NCBI GenBank assembly: GCA_905116865.2
Contig: CAJHNH020005968.1
Coordinates: 30,001 to 94,000 of the forward strand
Direction of reading: 5' to 3'
DNA: 64,000 bases
Source of the DNA: Candidula unifasciata
Lineage: Eukaryota > Mollusca > Gastropoda > Stylommatophora > Geomitridae
Shown in pieces: positions 22,476 to 33,663 of this stretch (position 1 is its first letter; each line of letters starts with the position of its first letter). Both the position numbers and the translations under genes were made by a program. A model generated the notes under the pieces. It worked only from the letters and a program-made list of their open reading frames with translations. It was not told where the DNA came from and ran no database searches.

Positions 22476-22506
22476 CATCTTTATAAATGTAAAGGAAAAA
22501 GCCCTC

Positions 22507-22509
22507 CCC

Positions 22510-22582
<73 letters not shown>
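22507..22582. repeat. (CT)n microsatellite
   Basis: CT repeats abutting the truncated 5' side of the RNase H LINE. Confidence 0.95.
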
Positions 22583-22585
<3 letters not shown>

Positions 22586-22911
22586 CGGCGTTCTGTCCTG
22601 ACGGCCGATATTTCCGTATGTATCCTTTATGAATATAAGCTGTATATATGTAGTGGCAGCCCAAAATGAGTCGATGATATTGTTTTAAAACTGTTTATCT
22701 GTGTTTGTTTATGAGAACTATATGCTTCATGTATGTTGTGGCTGTTTTATTACTTTCGTGCACACCATAAATGGAATCATTTACGCTGAATGTCGGCGTC
22801 AGCGTGGTAACCGTCTTGTCTGCACATCTGACAGTCCTATGTGAATGAATGTATGTTTATATATTTATAACGTTTCTATGTGTGTATCTACGCGTGAACA
22901 AACTCGCATAC

Positions 22912-22912
22912 G

Positions 22913-22952
<40 letters not shown>

Positions 22953-23012
22953 AACAGACAGACAAGACAGACAAACAGACAGACAAGACAGACAGACAGA
23001 CAGACAGACATC
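22912..23012. repeat. (CAGA)n microsatellite
   Basis: CAGA units with AAAC and AAGA interruptions. Confidence 0.95.
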
Positions 23013-24061
23013 TGTACTAAGTCAAACAATGGCCCTGGTCGGGTGTTACTGAGACACCTAGAAGCCCTGCCAGTCAAGATTGACGTAAGACCCGCGGCTG
23101 CATGCAGTACGCGGACACACATTCGTGCCTGACCTGACGGTCCATCCCCCAGTGTGTGACCTCAGCCAGAACCCCAGCACCTGGTCACGCCAGACAGGAG
23201 TGCTAGGTGGGTCGGCCAACCAGACTCTGGGTCCTCTGTAATGTGCTCATCTAGGGGCATGTATTGTTTACATTGCTTTCAGACGAACAGTGAGTTGAAA
23301 CGACACAGCATGAACGAATATTGAGTTCTTTGCTTTTATTCGTTGAATCGCCAGTTATCGCAAACATACATTCATGCTTCCTCGTGCTCGACTTGCTTGG
23401 CTGAATCTAGCGACATGGACGGACTTCCCACACACTACAGGAATTTATCAGCGCCTCTCGAACCATCCATCTATACCTTATGGACTCTGATATCTGACAT
23501 TACGACGTATGGAAAAACATTCAGTCCTCCTATTGAAATATAACGTTCACTTCACAAATCATTTATTCTTCTCAGGCGTTCATTCACGCGTCCTCTCTCA
23601 GTCAGGGCAGAACTTCAACTCCTTTACTTCAGTCTCTCGGTTCACGTCTTCCGTTCACCTCTCATGCTTTTCTTGTGTCTCTCACTTCGTTCACCATGAG
23701 ACACACGAGACCCACTTCTCCCGTTTTTCTCTTCTCTCACGGGTCCTCCGACCTTTTTCTCCCCATCGTGAACTCTCTGGGGTTTCCCCGGGAATTCACA
23801 ACATTACATCCTCCAATCACTATCAAATGACGTAATCACCCTGGCCTCTACTGACCTCACAGGCAGATCGGACCCATGACCTACATTCACGGACAGCGTC
23901 CTTGTGTGGCTTCAGATGTCTGGCTGACTGTTGGCTATGACATCAGTTCGTGCCGGACAGCTCACTGTGCGTTAATCAGTCAGTCGGACAGTCATCCTTG
24001 TCAAGTGCTTTCCAGCTGGCATGGGAGATCATGATTTTCTAGACCTCACGATCTTAGATAG
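23013..24061. other. No recognised gene
   Basis: Unique-looking DNA, pyrimidine-rich around 23580-23780, with a 108-codon Ser/His-rich frame that is probably chance. Confidence 0.55.
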
Positions 24062-24234
24062 TGCCTTTGCCTGAGAGACAAGGAACCAACAGTTTACATA
24101 GAATAAAAAATCACACCTGTCAATCGGATGTGTATGCAACAGTCAAGTTCCAGAACAAGACCCAAGTCTAGAGGTGGACGAACAGTCAGAACTTTCCGCT
24201 GGAGTTCACAGCCGGTGAACGAGAAGAAGAAGAT
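24062..24234 (+). mobile_element. Family A SINE-like repeat, copy 7 (5'-truncated)
   Basis: Retains the segment from GCCTGAGAGACAAGGAACCA to CACAGCCGGTGAACGAGAAG. A second copy lies 100 bp downstream in the same orientation. Confidence 0.75.
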
Positions 24235-24333
24235 ATAGAATGTATGAATTCATGTGCTGGTATTGTTTGGTGCCGCTATGAAAGACAAAAAGTTATCGTC
24301 TGTCGCTGCCCTTCAGTTAGTTTTACTTCTACA

Positions 24334-24545
24334 AGGCGACTAAGTAGGGCTTCTTTCTTCAAAGTCGCAGTGCATCTGCTTGAGAGGCAAAAAAAAAACA
24401 ACCGTCTGCACACAGGTAAGCCAGATCTGTAAAACGGATGTGCATGCAATATTCAAGTTCTGGAACAAGAACAAAGCCCAGAAGTGGACAACAACCAGAA
24501 CTTTTTCCCCTAGAGTTTCAACCGATGAACGTTAGGAAGAAGGTT
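24334..24545 (+). mobile_element. Family A SINE-like repeat, copy 8
   Basis: Contains GGCGACTAAGTAGGGCTTCT, AAACGGATGTGCATGCAATA and a decayed end (AACGTTAGGAAGAAGG). It is followed within 30 bp by a family B body. Confidence 0.7.
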
Positions 24546-24571
24546 TGTTTCCATACTTTCTGTACACCAGT

Positions 24572-24740
24572 TAAGTCATGGGAAGTAAAGGCGGCCGGCG
24601 TCATGTTGACTACATCACCAACCGAAAGCCGGTTGGTTGTGACCCAAAAAAAACGTCTAACACTATATATCCAGTACACCTAAGGGCGTGGAACGGGCCC
24701 TATATGCCCATTGCACCAAGGAAAGGATCCTTCGGGTTCA
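24572..24740 (+). mobile_element. Family B SINE body
   Basis: Headless copy: GAAGTAAAGGCGGCCGGCGT, CATGTTGACTACATCACC, and GGGCGTGGAACGGGCCC with a CCTATATGCCC tail. Confidence 0.7.
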
Positions 24741-25949
24741 TTGCAACTGGTTTTGTAAATCTATCATCTGCTTTGCGTGTTTCTTACCCTTGTCTGTCTC
24801 GTCACTTCCCAATACTTGTCTGTCGTTGTTAGACTTGTGGTAACTAGAAACATGTCATCTGACATGCCTGTGTGTTTGTCTTGACTGACTGCCAGATGGT
24901 CCATGTTTCACTTCTGTCTGTGTATTCTTTCTTCCCAGTGTTACTTATATTTGCCTGCTGCTTTTGTGCCATAGTTTGATAAAACTGGCTGATGCCTCGT
25001 GTGTAGTGTGTGTAGTGTGCCTAAATGTTGCCCAGGATTCAGTTGTAGACAGTATTCAACAATAATCCCCGCGGGATGAAACCTGATTCCTGTCTACACT
25101 TTACTGGAAGAGTTTTCCTTCCAGGGGGTACATGTCAGCATGGACTTCACACACCTGAGATCAGACAGTCCCGCCCAGCCATTTCTGATTTTAAACCTGT
25201 ACACAGTCAGATCTATTAGTCAATCATATGCCACATGGCGTGGCTCAACAATTACTCCGTGTGTAACAAGCACAGCTTCGATTTGCTTGTTTTGTCTATA
25301 GTGACTCTTGCAAATGTAGATAGGAAGACCTTAATATCTGGCCATAAGCGTGGGGAAAATCTGGTCATTATTTTGATCTGAAAACGGGACATCTCATTAT
25401 TGTTTTGAGCGCAGAACTGGACATCCCAAGCAAGTCAGTGGATAAATTACTCGCTCGCCAAGAAATAAACGAAACAATATGCTCTGTAACTACTGCATTT
25501 AAAAAAAATGCTGCAATGAAAATTTTTATAAACACATTTCAGGCGTATGGTTTATGTTTTATGCAATAATTTCTACATAGATAATGTAAAGCGTATGGTG
25601 GGTATTCTTTACAAGCACTTTTGCAACTAGAAATGATGAAACATGTACCACTTGAATTCTGTCAGTTGTATGATTTGATTTGATTCAAGAACCGACATCA
25701 CAGCACTCGGGGCATTCCCATCATCGCCCCGTCCCTATCTTCAGCAGCCAGCGAAGAGTTCCGATACTAATTGTGTCTGTAGCATTCTGATTAAACGTCC
25801 GTCTTGCCTTTCCTCTGAGCCTCGAGCATCTGCCAGAACCTCTCGTCACTCCCAACTGCATCAATCCCACCAGACTGTGGTGATCCATCTGCTCCTCCAT
25901 ATTGTGTGCTAATGTTGTATCATTGTTTGATCAAGTTGTCTAGCGCCTG
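24741..25949. other. No recognised feature
   Basis: AT-rich in its second half (25440-25700). No long frame on either strand. Confidence 0.6.
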
Positions 25950-26185
25950 TGTAACGCTGTCAAACCGTTTGTGTTGCGCTCTGAAGGTCGTAAGCCTCGC
26001 GTTCGTTAAATGGACGCGTCGTTTAATTCGTTAGTGAAATTTATATAGAGAACTATGCCGATCGTCGCTGGAGCTACGGAGCTCGTACTTTGTACGAGGT
26101 TCTCGGGGTGATGCTAGCAGAAAGAGACTGATAATCCTGTGCTATAATCCGGTTTAGTAAATTCGATCCGCTCGAGGTATAATCC
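25950..26185 (+). mobile_element. Family D tRNA-like SINE, copy 2
   Basis: GTCAAACCGTTTGTGTTGCG, TCTGAAGGTCGTAAGCCTCG, GTCGCTGGAGCTACGGAGCT, CGTACTTTGTACGAGGTTCT. Confidence 0.7.
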
Positions 26186-26458
26186 TTTCCTCTGTGCCTA
26201 AAGACTAATAGAATAAGTATAAACAAAATGTAAACTTCTCGAGCGTCCCTGTCTTAGACCATTTCTAAAGAAGCGAAGCGCCCCCCCCCCCTCTTCCTTT
26301 CATGTTCTCTTTCTCTGTGGGTCCCTTCTTTAAAGGTCAGTCATGCATGGCTCCGTAGAACCCTGCTCGTCCAAGTCCACTCTGCTACGTGTAACGCGCT
26401 CCAGGCAAACCTACCTTACGTGACCCGCCACACAAAAGGCTTCTTCTACAGCTGAAGG

Positions 26459-26842
26459 TCATATTTGAGACCTGTGATTTCTGCGAGCCGGTGTAGTTGC
26501 CAGCACACTCGTGTTAACACAGTGACTGTAGGGACACCCCAGATGGGCCGGCCCTCTGCCCGTCGTGGTATGTAAACCTATTGAATTTGCAGTGCAGGCC
26601 TCTGACGCATGCGCATAGTTCCATTTATTCAGTTCTGCAAAAGGACAGCGCTGGAAAATGGCTGCAACAAAATGGTTATCCACATAGTGCAGCGGGACAA
26701 CAGGATCTTTCTGATCGCCATAAGTAACTCCAGCTGTGTCCGGAGTGCTGTGAAGAGAATCTAACTCATAACTCCAGCTGACCCCTGAACAAATGTCTTG
26801 ACCTATGTGTTTATAGCACTCGAAGAGTCTCACAAGGGTCAT
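26459..26842 (-). other. 127-codon open frame, unrecognised
   Basis: A non-repetitive minus-strand frame, ATG at 26842 to stop at 26459, with mixed amino-acid composition (for example TYGDQKDPVVPLHYVDNHFV around the middle). No splice signal clearly delimits it and I recognise no family. It may be a piece of a transposon protein or chance; it is listed because it is the longest frame outside repeats and LINEs. Confidence 0.2.
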
Positions 26843-26892
26843 GACTAACAGGTGTCTTTCTTCTATTGTGTATTTGTGCTTTCGTGTCTGTC

Positions 26893-28350
26893 ATACTGGG
26901 TCTGTAATATTGGGACAGTTATATTATTTCTGTTAAATTGGGTCTGTTAAATTGGATCTGTTATATTGGGTCTGCTAAATTGAGTCTATTTTATTTGGTA
27001 TGTTATTTTGGGTCTCTTATATTTGGTCTGTTATATTGAGTCTGTTATATTGGGTCTCTTGTATTGGGTCTGTTATATTGATTTTGTTATATTGGGTCTT
27101 TTATAAGTCTGTTATGTTGAGTCTGTAATATTGTGTCTTTTATATTAAGTCTGTTATATTGAGTCTGTAATATTGGGTCTTTTATATTAAGTCTGTTATA
27201 TTGAGTCTTTTATATTAAGTCTGTTATATTGAGTCTGTAATATTGGGTCTTTTATATTAAGTCTGTTATATTGAGTCTTTTATATTAAGTCTGTTATATT
27301 GAGTCTGTAATATTGAGTCTTTTATATTAAGTCTGTAATATTGAGTCTGTAATATTGAGCCTTTATATTAAGTCTGTAATATTGAGTCTGTAATATTGAG
27401 TCTTTTATATTAAGTCTGTAATATTGAGTCTTTTATATTAAGTCTGTTATATTGAGTCTGTAATATTGAGTCTGTAATATTAAGTATGTAATATTGAGTC
27501 TGTAATATTGAGTCTGTAATATTGAGTCTGTAATATTAAGTCTGTAATATTGAGTCTGTAATATTGAGTCTTTTATATTAGGTCTGTAATATTAAGTCTG
27601 TAATATTGAGTCTGTAATATTGAGTCTGTAATATTAAGTCTGTAATATTGAGTCTGTAATATTAAGTCTGTAATATTAAGTCTGTTATATTAAGTCTGTA
27701 ATATTAAGTCTGTTATATTAAGTCTGTTATATTAAGTCTGTAATATTAAGTCTGTTATATTAAGTCTGTAATATTAAGTCTGTTATATTAAGTCTGTAAT
27801 ATTAAGTCTATTATATTGAGTCTGTTATATTGAGTCTGTAATATTAAGTCTGTAATATTAAATCTGTTATATTGAGTCTGTAATATTGAGTTTGTAATAT
27901 TAAGTCTGTTATATTGAGTTTGTAATATTGGGTCTTTTAAATTAAATCTGTTGTCCCCGTGTGGGTTCCGGGGCCCTATTATAGGGAAAACGAGAACAGA
28001 CCCACTGCCTATTCAAAAACATGTCGTAAAAGTCGACTAATTGGGAGCTTCTTTCGAAGCCGGAGTGCAACTGCCTGAAAGACAAGGAACCAACAGTCTG
28101 CATACAGATGAGCCATATCTGTAAAGCGTATGCGCACGCAACACTCAGGTTCTGGAACAGGACTATAGTCCAGAAGTGGATGAACAACCAGAACTTTCCA
28201 CCAAAGTTTACAGCTAATGAATGCGAAGAAGAAGAATAATGTGAAGAACACGCTAAATTTAGTCTGTTATCTTTAATCTTTTAAAATAGGTCTATTATGT
28301 TGAGTCTGTTATAATGGGTCTGTTATAATGAGGCTTTTATATTAAGTGGG
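26893..28350. repeat. AT-rich tandem array, 14-bp unit (about 75 copies) with SINE insertion
   Basis: Units TATTRAGTCTGTWA from 26893 to 27949, then the family A SINE, then degenerate units to about 28350. TATTAAG and TATTGAG variants alternate in blocks. Confidence 0.92.
27954..28238 (+). mobile_element. Family A SINE-like repeat, copy 9, full length
   Basis: The most complete copy, from CCCCGTGTGGGTTCCGGGGC to TGAATGCGAAGAAGAAGAA. It is inserted in the 14-bp AT-rich array, which resumes in degenerate form after it, so the array predates the insertion. Confidence 0.85.
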
Positions 28351-28477
28351 AAAAATTGAATGTTATACTGAGTTCGTGATATTATTTCTAGTTTCACAGG
28401 AACGAACGCGTACCCCTAGCTGACAGCACATGATAACAGATTATGTAGCTAAACTATTGAACTGAAGGTCTCTTCCG

Positions 28478-28540
28478 CACACACACACACACACACACGC
28501 GCGCGCGCTCACACACATACACACACACATATATATATCT
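28478..28540. repeat. (CA)n with GC and TA interruptions
   Basis: CA, CG and TA dinucleotides in series. Confidence 0.9.
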
Positions 28541-29507
28541 TCTGTCTCTTTACCGTTTCATATGCTCAGGTCTGACTGTCTGTCTGTCCGATGGTCTGTC
28601 TGTCTGATGGTCTGTCTGTATAAATTCGCATGTCTGTTGCAGGTCCTTCACAGCCGGCTCTGCACACTTTGCTCTTGCTTGAGGCCAGGTTTATCTGCAT
28701 AGTTGTTGGTACAGTGGGCAGGCCCGCAGATGTGCTTAAGTGTTTGTGGCCCCGTTTGCCATGCACACTGAGGGGGACTGTACAGTACTTTATACACGTC
28801 CTGAACCTGCAGTCCATGTTCTTAGACGGAAAATTGTTGTCTATACTAAATATGATTTCTGCTTGATTGTTCAAATTGACCCAAACAAAAGGTGGTTTAA
28901 CGTTGCAGTTTACAAACGGACACCAAAGAAATGACAAATATTTGAACAGGACATTGTACAAATACTGGCCACACGAAACGAAATAGGATTGAAATGAAAA
29001 GTAGTTTATATAGCCGGCTAAACGAAACAAATAATGAGTTTTGAAACAATAGCTGTTCTGGCTTGACCACAGAAATAAAGGGTAAACGAAAACAATGGGT
29101 TATAACAGTTTCAGTAAGAAGGAACAACAATGGGTTATAACAGTTTCAGTAAAGCGGCGAAACTATCTCCAAAAAGTGACACAGTGACAGGACAACACCA
29201 TGTGACGTATCCGGCAGAAGAGAAAGGCGATCGGGCAGGACAGAGCAAAGTACAGCGTGTGACAGCGGATGATATCAGATGACCTACATCGGGTCCAGAT
29301 AACAGTGGTACTTGTGTGTAGTCGCACAACCGGGTTGCGTGTCCTGGTGGGCTATTTTTGTCACCCCGTGGACACACTTACCAGTGTGCAGTTGTGTGTC
29401 GGCTGGCTAATCGGGGCTCTGCAGTCACACAGGGACTGGGGTACAGATAGCCATATGACCTGTCAGTGGAATGTTATGTTTTTAGCTCATAGAATCTGTA
29501 GTATTTG
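28541..29507. other. No recognised gene
   Basis: A CTGTCTGTCTGATGGT-type short repeat at 28570-28620, then unique DNA. The 154-codon minus frame (28566-29030) has no recognised family. Confidence 0.5.
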
Positions 29508-29556
29508 AGTAGTTTGCCCGATTGGCGGCACGATTGTCGTGTGTTCGAATCCCTGC
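29508..29556 (+). repeat. tRNA-like segment with perfect B box
   Basis: GTGTGTTCGAATCCCTGCC matches the RNA polymerase III B-box consensus, preceded by TTTGCCCGATTGGCGGCACG. Probably a SINE head; it lies just upstream of a family A copy. Confidence 0.45.
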
Positions 29557-29607
29557 CTTTCCTGTGTGCTTTCCTAGGCTGCCTTTTGGAGAACAAAGAA
29601 TAAAATC

Positions 29608-29818
29608 CCAGCCAACAAGTATGCCGTATGGGGCAGTTAGGGTTGGGGTCTTCAGAGCAAGAAAACATCTGGCTGAGAAGCAAGAAACCAACATTCTGAT
29701 TACAAATAAGGTACATCTGTAAAACGGATGTGCACACAATACTCAGGTTCTGGATCAAGAGCAATGTGCAATTTTCTATCAGAGGTTAGAGCCGGTTAAC
29801 TCTAATAAGAAGAAGAAT
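29608..29818 (+). mobile_element. Family A SINE-like repeat, copy 10
   Basis: Contains AACAAGTATGCCGTATGG, AAACGGATGTGCACACAATA and TAATAAGAAGAAGAA. A tRNA-like segment with a perfect B box lies 50-100 bp upstream and might be the head of the same unit. Confidence 0.7.
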
Positions 29819-29887
29819 CCCTGTCACGTCTGAGATCGTTTTTGTTGTCATGGGCTACCTGTCTACCTGATCTAACAAAGGTATACA

Positions 29888-29965
29888 GAATGTTCAGGGG
29901 AAGTAAAGGCGACCAGAGTCATATTAACCATACCCCCCCCCCCCCCTTCACAACGGATTGATTTA
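29888..29965 (+). mobile_element. Family B SINE fragment
   Basis: GGGGAAGTAAAGGCGACCAG then AGTCATATTAACCATACCC, cut by a C-run. Confidence 0.5.
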
Positions 29966-30149
29966 AACAACAACAACAAAATATAAACAAAAACGAGACT
30001 AGCAGGCGATATCTTATACAGCACACCCTGTAACAGCTTGGGTATTGCCCTTGTTAAAACAGAGATCATTGGCCGCTTGACTGGTGTACTCTCGGTGCAG
30101 TGTGCTTTATTTGTAACGGTTTTGATTGATGTTTTTTACATTCTCTGTA

Positions 30150-30390
30150 ATGAAAGTAGATCTCTGTATACAACAACAAAAAGAGACAAAACACTGTTCT
30201 TTGGCCACATAATGAGTAGAGTGACATTGGGAAACCTCGTGACAACTGGAAAGATCAGTGGAAAAAGGAGTAGAGGCAGACCAAGAGAGATAGGGGGATA
30301 TTATCAAGAGAACAGTTCCAGGCAACCAGGGATCGTGATCTGTGGAGACGCATGATCGCCTTCGCCAGTTGGCAGGGCACATGATGATGA
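30150..30390 (+). mobile_element. LINE C-terminal remnant
   Basis: The + strand translation gives KTLFFGHIMSRVTLGNLVTT, then GKISGKRSRGRPRE, then in a shifted frame RDRDLWRRMIAFASWQGT and a stop, followed by an (ATG)n-type tail at about 30378-30390. A 5'-truncated, frameshifted LINE copy. Confidence 0.65.
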
Positions 30391-30499
30391 TGTCTCATTC
30401 AGTAACAAAAACTGCATCCACAAAAGTTGAACGGGAGTTTGCCATGAGGCAGACCAACAAGACGAAGGAGTAGTAATATGCAGACAAACACTTGAAGTC

Positions 30500-30600
30500 A
30501 TCAACTGGAAAAAGAAGGCCAGTTCTTAGAGATGAATAGGGATGGGTGATATCTTCTGCAGCGAACCTTAAGAGCTTGGAATGCTAAAGACGAAAAGGAG
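30500..30600 (+). mobile_element. Possible LINE 3' fragment
   Basis: Contains a segment resembling the end of the LINE at 53310-53970 (a stretch around GATGGGTGATATCTTCTGCA then an AACCT(T/C)AAGAGC(T/C)T motif). Short and weak. Confidence 0.3.
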
Positions 30601-30854
30601 TTATTTAAATAATTTGTATCTAGTTATATCATTGTCCTTCTGTTGCTGAATACTGACGAAGTTTTTCTGGCAGCAACGTTTATTTCGTCTCTTATGATTG
30701 CGGTCTTGTACAGCTGACACCAGCTGCACTTTCCGAATTTGTGAAACCTTTTCGTTAGTTCTTGAAGGCAGCCGGAGGTACTGGAATGGATTCCGTCGCT
30801 GATATCGAAAAGATCGCACAGAACAGAACTTAAACATACATGCGGACACATCAG

Positions 30855-31090
30855 GAAGTCTGGAGCTGGGTAGCAAAAGATAACAGGATTAATTGAAGTC
30901 TGGAGTGGGGTTACCCAAAGATAACAGGATTAATTGAACCTGAAGGGCTATCAGAAAGGGGTGGCAGCAGCAGTCCAGGCTGTTGACCAGCAGGTTATCA
31001 GAAAGGTGCATCGTCGGTCCACACTTTTAGCCTAGAAGGCGGCTATCGGTAAGGTGCAACGTCAGGACACTCTCTTGACCCAGCAGGCTG
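30855..31090. repeat. Short local duplications
   Basis: AGTCTGGAG...AAAGATAACAGGATTAATTGAA occurs twice (30856-30938). Downstream, about 57-bp degenerate units containing AGCAGG(T/C)T(A/G)TCAGAAAGG recur to about 31090. Confidence 0.7.
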
Positions 31091-31457
31091 TCAGAAGGGT
31101 CTAGACACAGCATTACGGTCTGATGTACTTGTAATTGTTGTTGTGTTTGTTATTCGACCTATGCCTGTTTTATATAAATTTATGTAACCTGTGGTGCAGT
31201 TTTGATGTTTGAGACGAAATCTGTCTGAATTCCATAGTTGTGGATTCAAGCAGTGCGACAGAGATAGTCAGTGAAGACAAATTTGATCTAGCTGACCATG
31301 TATATTAGAACACTAGGGAGCCACAGGGAGCCACATTTGTCATTTCCAAGTGACGGATTATATTCTTGACACGATAACGATAGTTTTCGTTTTTTAATGT
31401 TGTCTGCTATGTCCTATCTTTCTACTTCTTTCTTTGTGTGCCAGTCAGTACATAGTT

Positions 31458-31458
<1 letters not shown>

Positions 31459-31504
<46 letters not shown>
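31459..31504. repeat. (TA)n microsatellite
   Basis: About 22 TA units. Confidence 0.95.
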
Positions 31505-31505
<1 letters not shown>

Positions 31506-32184
31506 AGAAAGAAACAGCGTCAGTCCACGGTCTTGACTGACAGGGGCAGATCACCCTTTTTTCCCTTAAGGACTAGACATAACCCACTGAATGCGTACAT
31601 AATAAATATTTGTCGTGGGATCGGCTACCTAACTGTTTGAAACTGTTTCCAAACGAAAGAGTTGCACTTAACGTGATGTCAAAGTTGTGCTGGTGTCTCG
31701 GGGCATGAGATCGTGTGTGAGATGGGACCCCTCCTTCTGAACCGTGTTATTTAACAGTCTGAATGACAGATCTTAATAATACTGTCAGTACTTCATAATA
31801 ATCTAACACAAGTTGCCGCCCGTGACCATCGATAGTACGTGCCGTCTTCGCGTTGATATGCACACGCAGTCAGTGAATCAGGCGCCGCAAGTTGAATCAC
31901 CAACACTCTGTCAAGTTGAATCTCTAACACTCTGTCGTCTTGGATGTACATTGTCTCATCTTGCTGATAGGTCTCTTTACACATCATTGTGAGGGTGGGG
32001 GAGGGGGAGCTGCGTCCTTAAACAGCTTTTGGGGTGGGGGCGCAGGCCCATTTTCTGACGACCCCTTTTTTTAAAAACTGCAGTACATCTAATAAGGACC
32101 CGCTGCATGCGCACCATATTATTTCGTACAGAAAACTAGCTGATATTTGTATAAACCATTCTGCACTCTATGAGTGATGCAGTC
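31505..32184. other. No recognised feature
   Basis: Unique DNA up to the 8-bp flank of the hAT-like element. Confidence 0.6.
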
Positions 32185-32327
32185 CAGTGTTTCTCAACCT
32201 GTTTACACCCACGGCCCATCAAAATGACGGAGACTTTTTGGTAGCCCACCTGACAGCTGACCAAACACAGAAACAGACAACGTTGTATGTGTTCACTCCC
32301 ATGTCACATAAAGACAGTTTTCTGCGG

Positions 32328-32515
32328 TTGGCCACGTATGTCGTCTGCGGTGGCCACGTATGTCGTCTGCGGTGGCCACGTATGTTGTCTGCACTGGCCA
32401 CGAATGTTGTCTGCGATGGCCGCGTATGTCGTCTGCGGTGGCCACGTATTTTGTCTGCGGTGGCCACGTATTTTGTCTGCGGTGGCCACGTATTTTGTCT
32501 GCGGTTGCCGCGTAT
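32328..32515. repeat. Tandem array, 22-bp unit
   Basis: About eight copies of TGTCGTCTGCGGTGGCCACG plus TA, with T/G variants in later copies. GC-rich. Open frames here are repeat artefacts. Confidence 0.9.
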
Positions 32516-32587
32516 GTGGATTCTCACCCTTGAGCTGTCAATCCTTCACACTGCTACCACGGAGAACATTAACAAACCAAGACCAGG

Positions 32588-32863
32588 TCATGCTGCTGAC
32601 GTCACCAAATCGGGCTAACGATACGTTAATGCAGCGTTTTAAAAACTTTTTTCGCGGCACACTTACCCTTAAAGCTGTTTGAATGATTAAAAAAAAAAAC
32701 AAAAAAAAAAAAAAAAACGGTGTAAATTTAATGTCAAGCAGATTTGGCAAAACATTCTTGATTATTTCCACGGCACCCCTGACGCACGCTCGCGGCATCT
32801 TGTTTGAGAATCGCTGCGTTAAGCTATCGTTAGCCCGGTTTGGTGACGACAGCAACATGATCA
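32588..32863. repeat. Inverted repeat, about 45-49-bp arms around the miniature element
   Basis: The left arm (32588-32636) and the reverse complement of the right arm (32812-32863) share GTCACCAAA(T/C)CGGGCTAACGATA, and similarity extends outward through TCATG(C/T)TGCTG. Total span is about 275 bp with the 185-bp element as the loop. Confidence 0.75.
32632..32816. mobile_element. Nested hAT-like miniature element (185 bp)
   Basis: Starts CAGCGTTTTAAAAACTTTTT followed by TCGCGGCAC; the other end, reverse-complemented, reads CAGCGATTCTCAAACAAGAT then GCCGCGAGC. Flanking octamers are CGTTAATG and CGTTAAGC (6 of 8). It contains an A-rich run. It sits at the centre of an inverted repeat listed separately. 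Confidence 0.55.
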
Positions 32864-33017
32864 GTCAACTGGAGCCGGTCTTGACTAAACCCACCGCGTT
32901 GTATCATTAAGCAGAAATGTTTGGTGTCCCGCCTCTACGGTTCCGCGGGCCACCGGTGGGTCAGGAGACTGTAGGCACCCGCCGTCTAAACAAAACTGTT
33001 TAGGGAGCGCAGCCCAC

Positions 33018-33663
33018 CTGTCCCCACCCTCTCCACTGTCCCCCCACCTGTCCCCACCCCACCTGTCCCCTCCCCACCTGTCCCCTCCCCACCTGCCCCC
33101 TCCCCACCTGCCCCCTCCCCACCTGTCCGCTCCCCACCTGTCCCCTCCCCACCCCACCTGTTCCCTTCCCACCTGTCCCCTCCCCACTGTCCCCTCCCCA
33201 CTGTCCCCTTCCCACTGTCCCTTCCCCATCTCTTCCCTCCCTACCTGTTCCCTCCCCACCTGTCCCCTGCCCACCTGTCCCCTCCCCACCTGTTCCCTCC
33301 CCACCTGTCCCCTCTCCACCTGTCCCCTCCCCACTGTCCTCTCTACAGTGTCCCCACCCCACCTGTCCCCACCCCACCTGTCCCCTCCCCACCTGTCCCC
33401 TCCCCACTGTCCCCTCCCCACCTGTCCCCTCCCCACCTGCCCCCTCCTCACCTGTCCCCTTCCCACCTGTCCCCTCCCCACCTGTCCCCTCCTCACCTGT
33501 CCCCCTCCCCACCTGTCCCCTCCCCACCTGTTCCCTCCCCACCTGTCCCCTTCCCACTGTCCTCTCTCCAGTGTCCCCCTCCCCACCTGTCCCCTCCTCA
33601 CCTGTCCCCTCCTCACCTGTCCCCTCCCCACTGTCCCCTCCCCACCTGTCCCCTCCCCACACT
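33018..33663. repeat. Tandem array, about 15-bp C-rich unit (G-rich on minus strand)
   Basis: About 43 degenerate copies of CACCTGTCCCCTCCC. The minus strand carries regularly spaced GGGG/GGGAGGGG runs and could form G-quadruplexes. The 248- and 224-codon minus-strand frames come only from the repeat. Confidence 0.9.
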
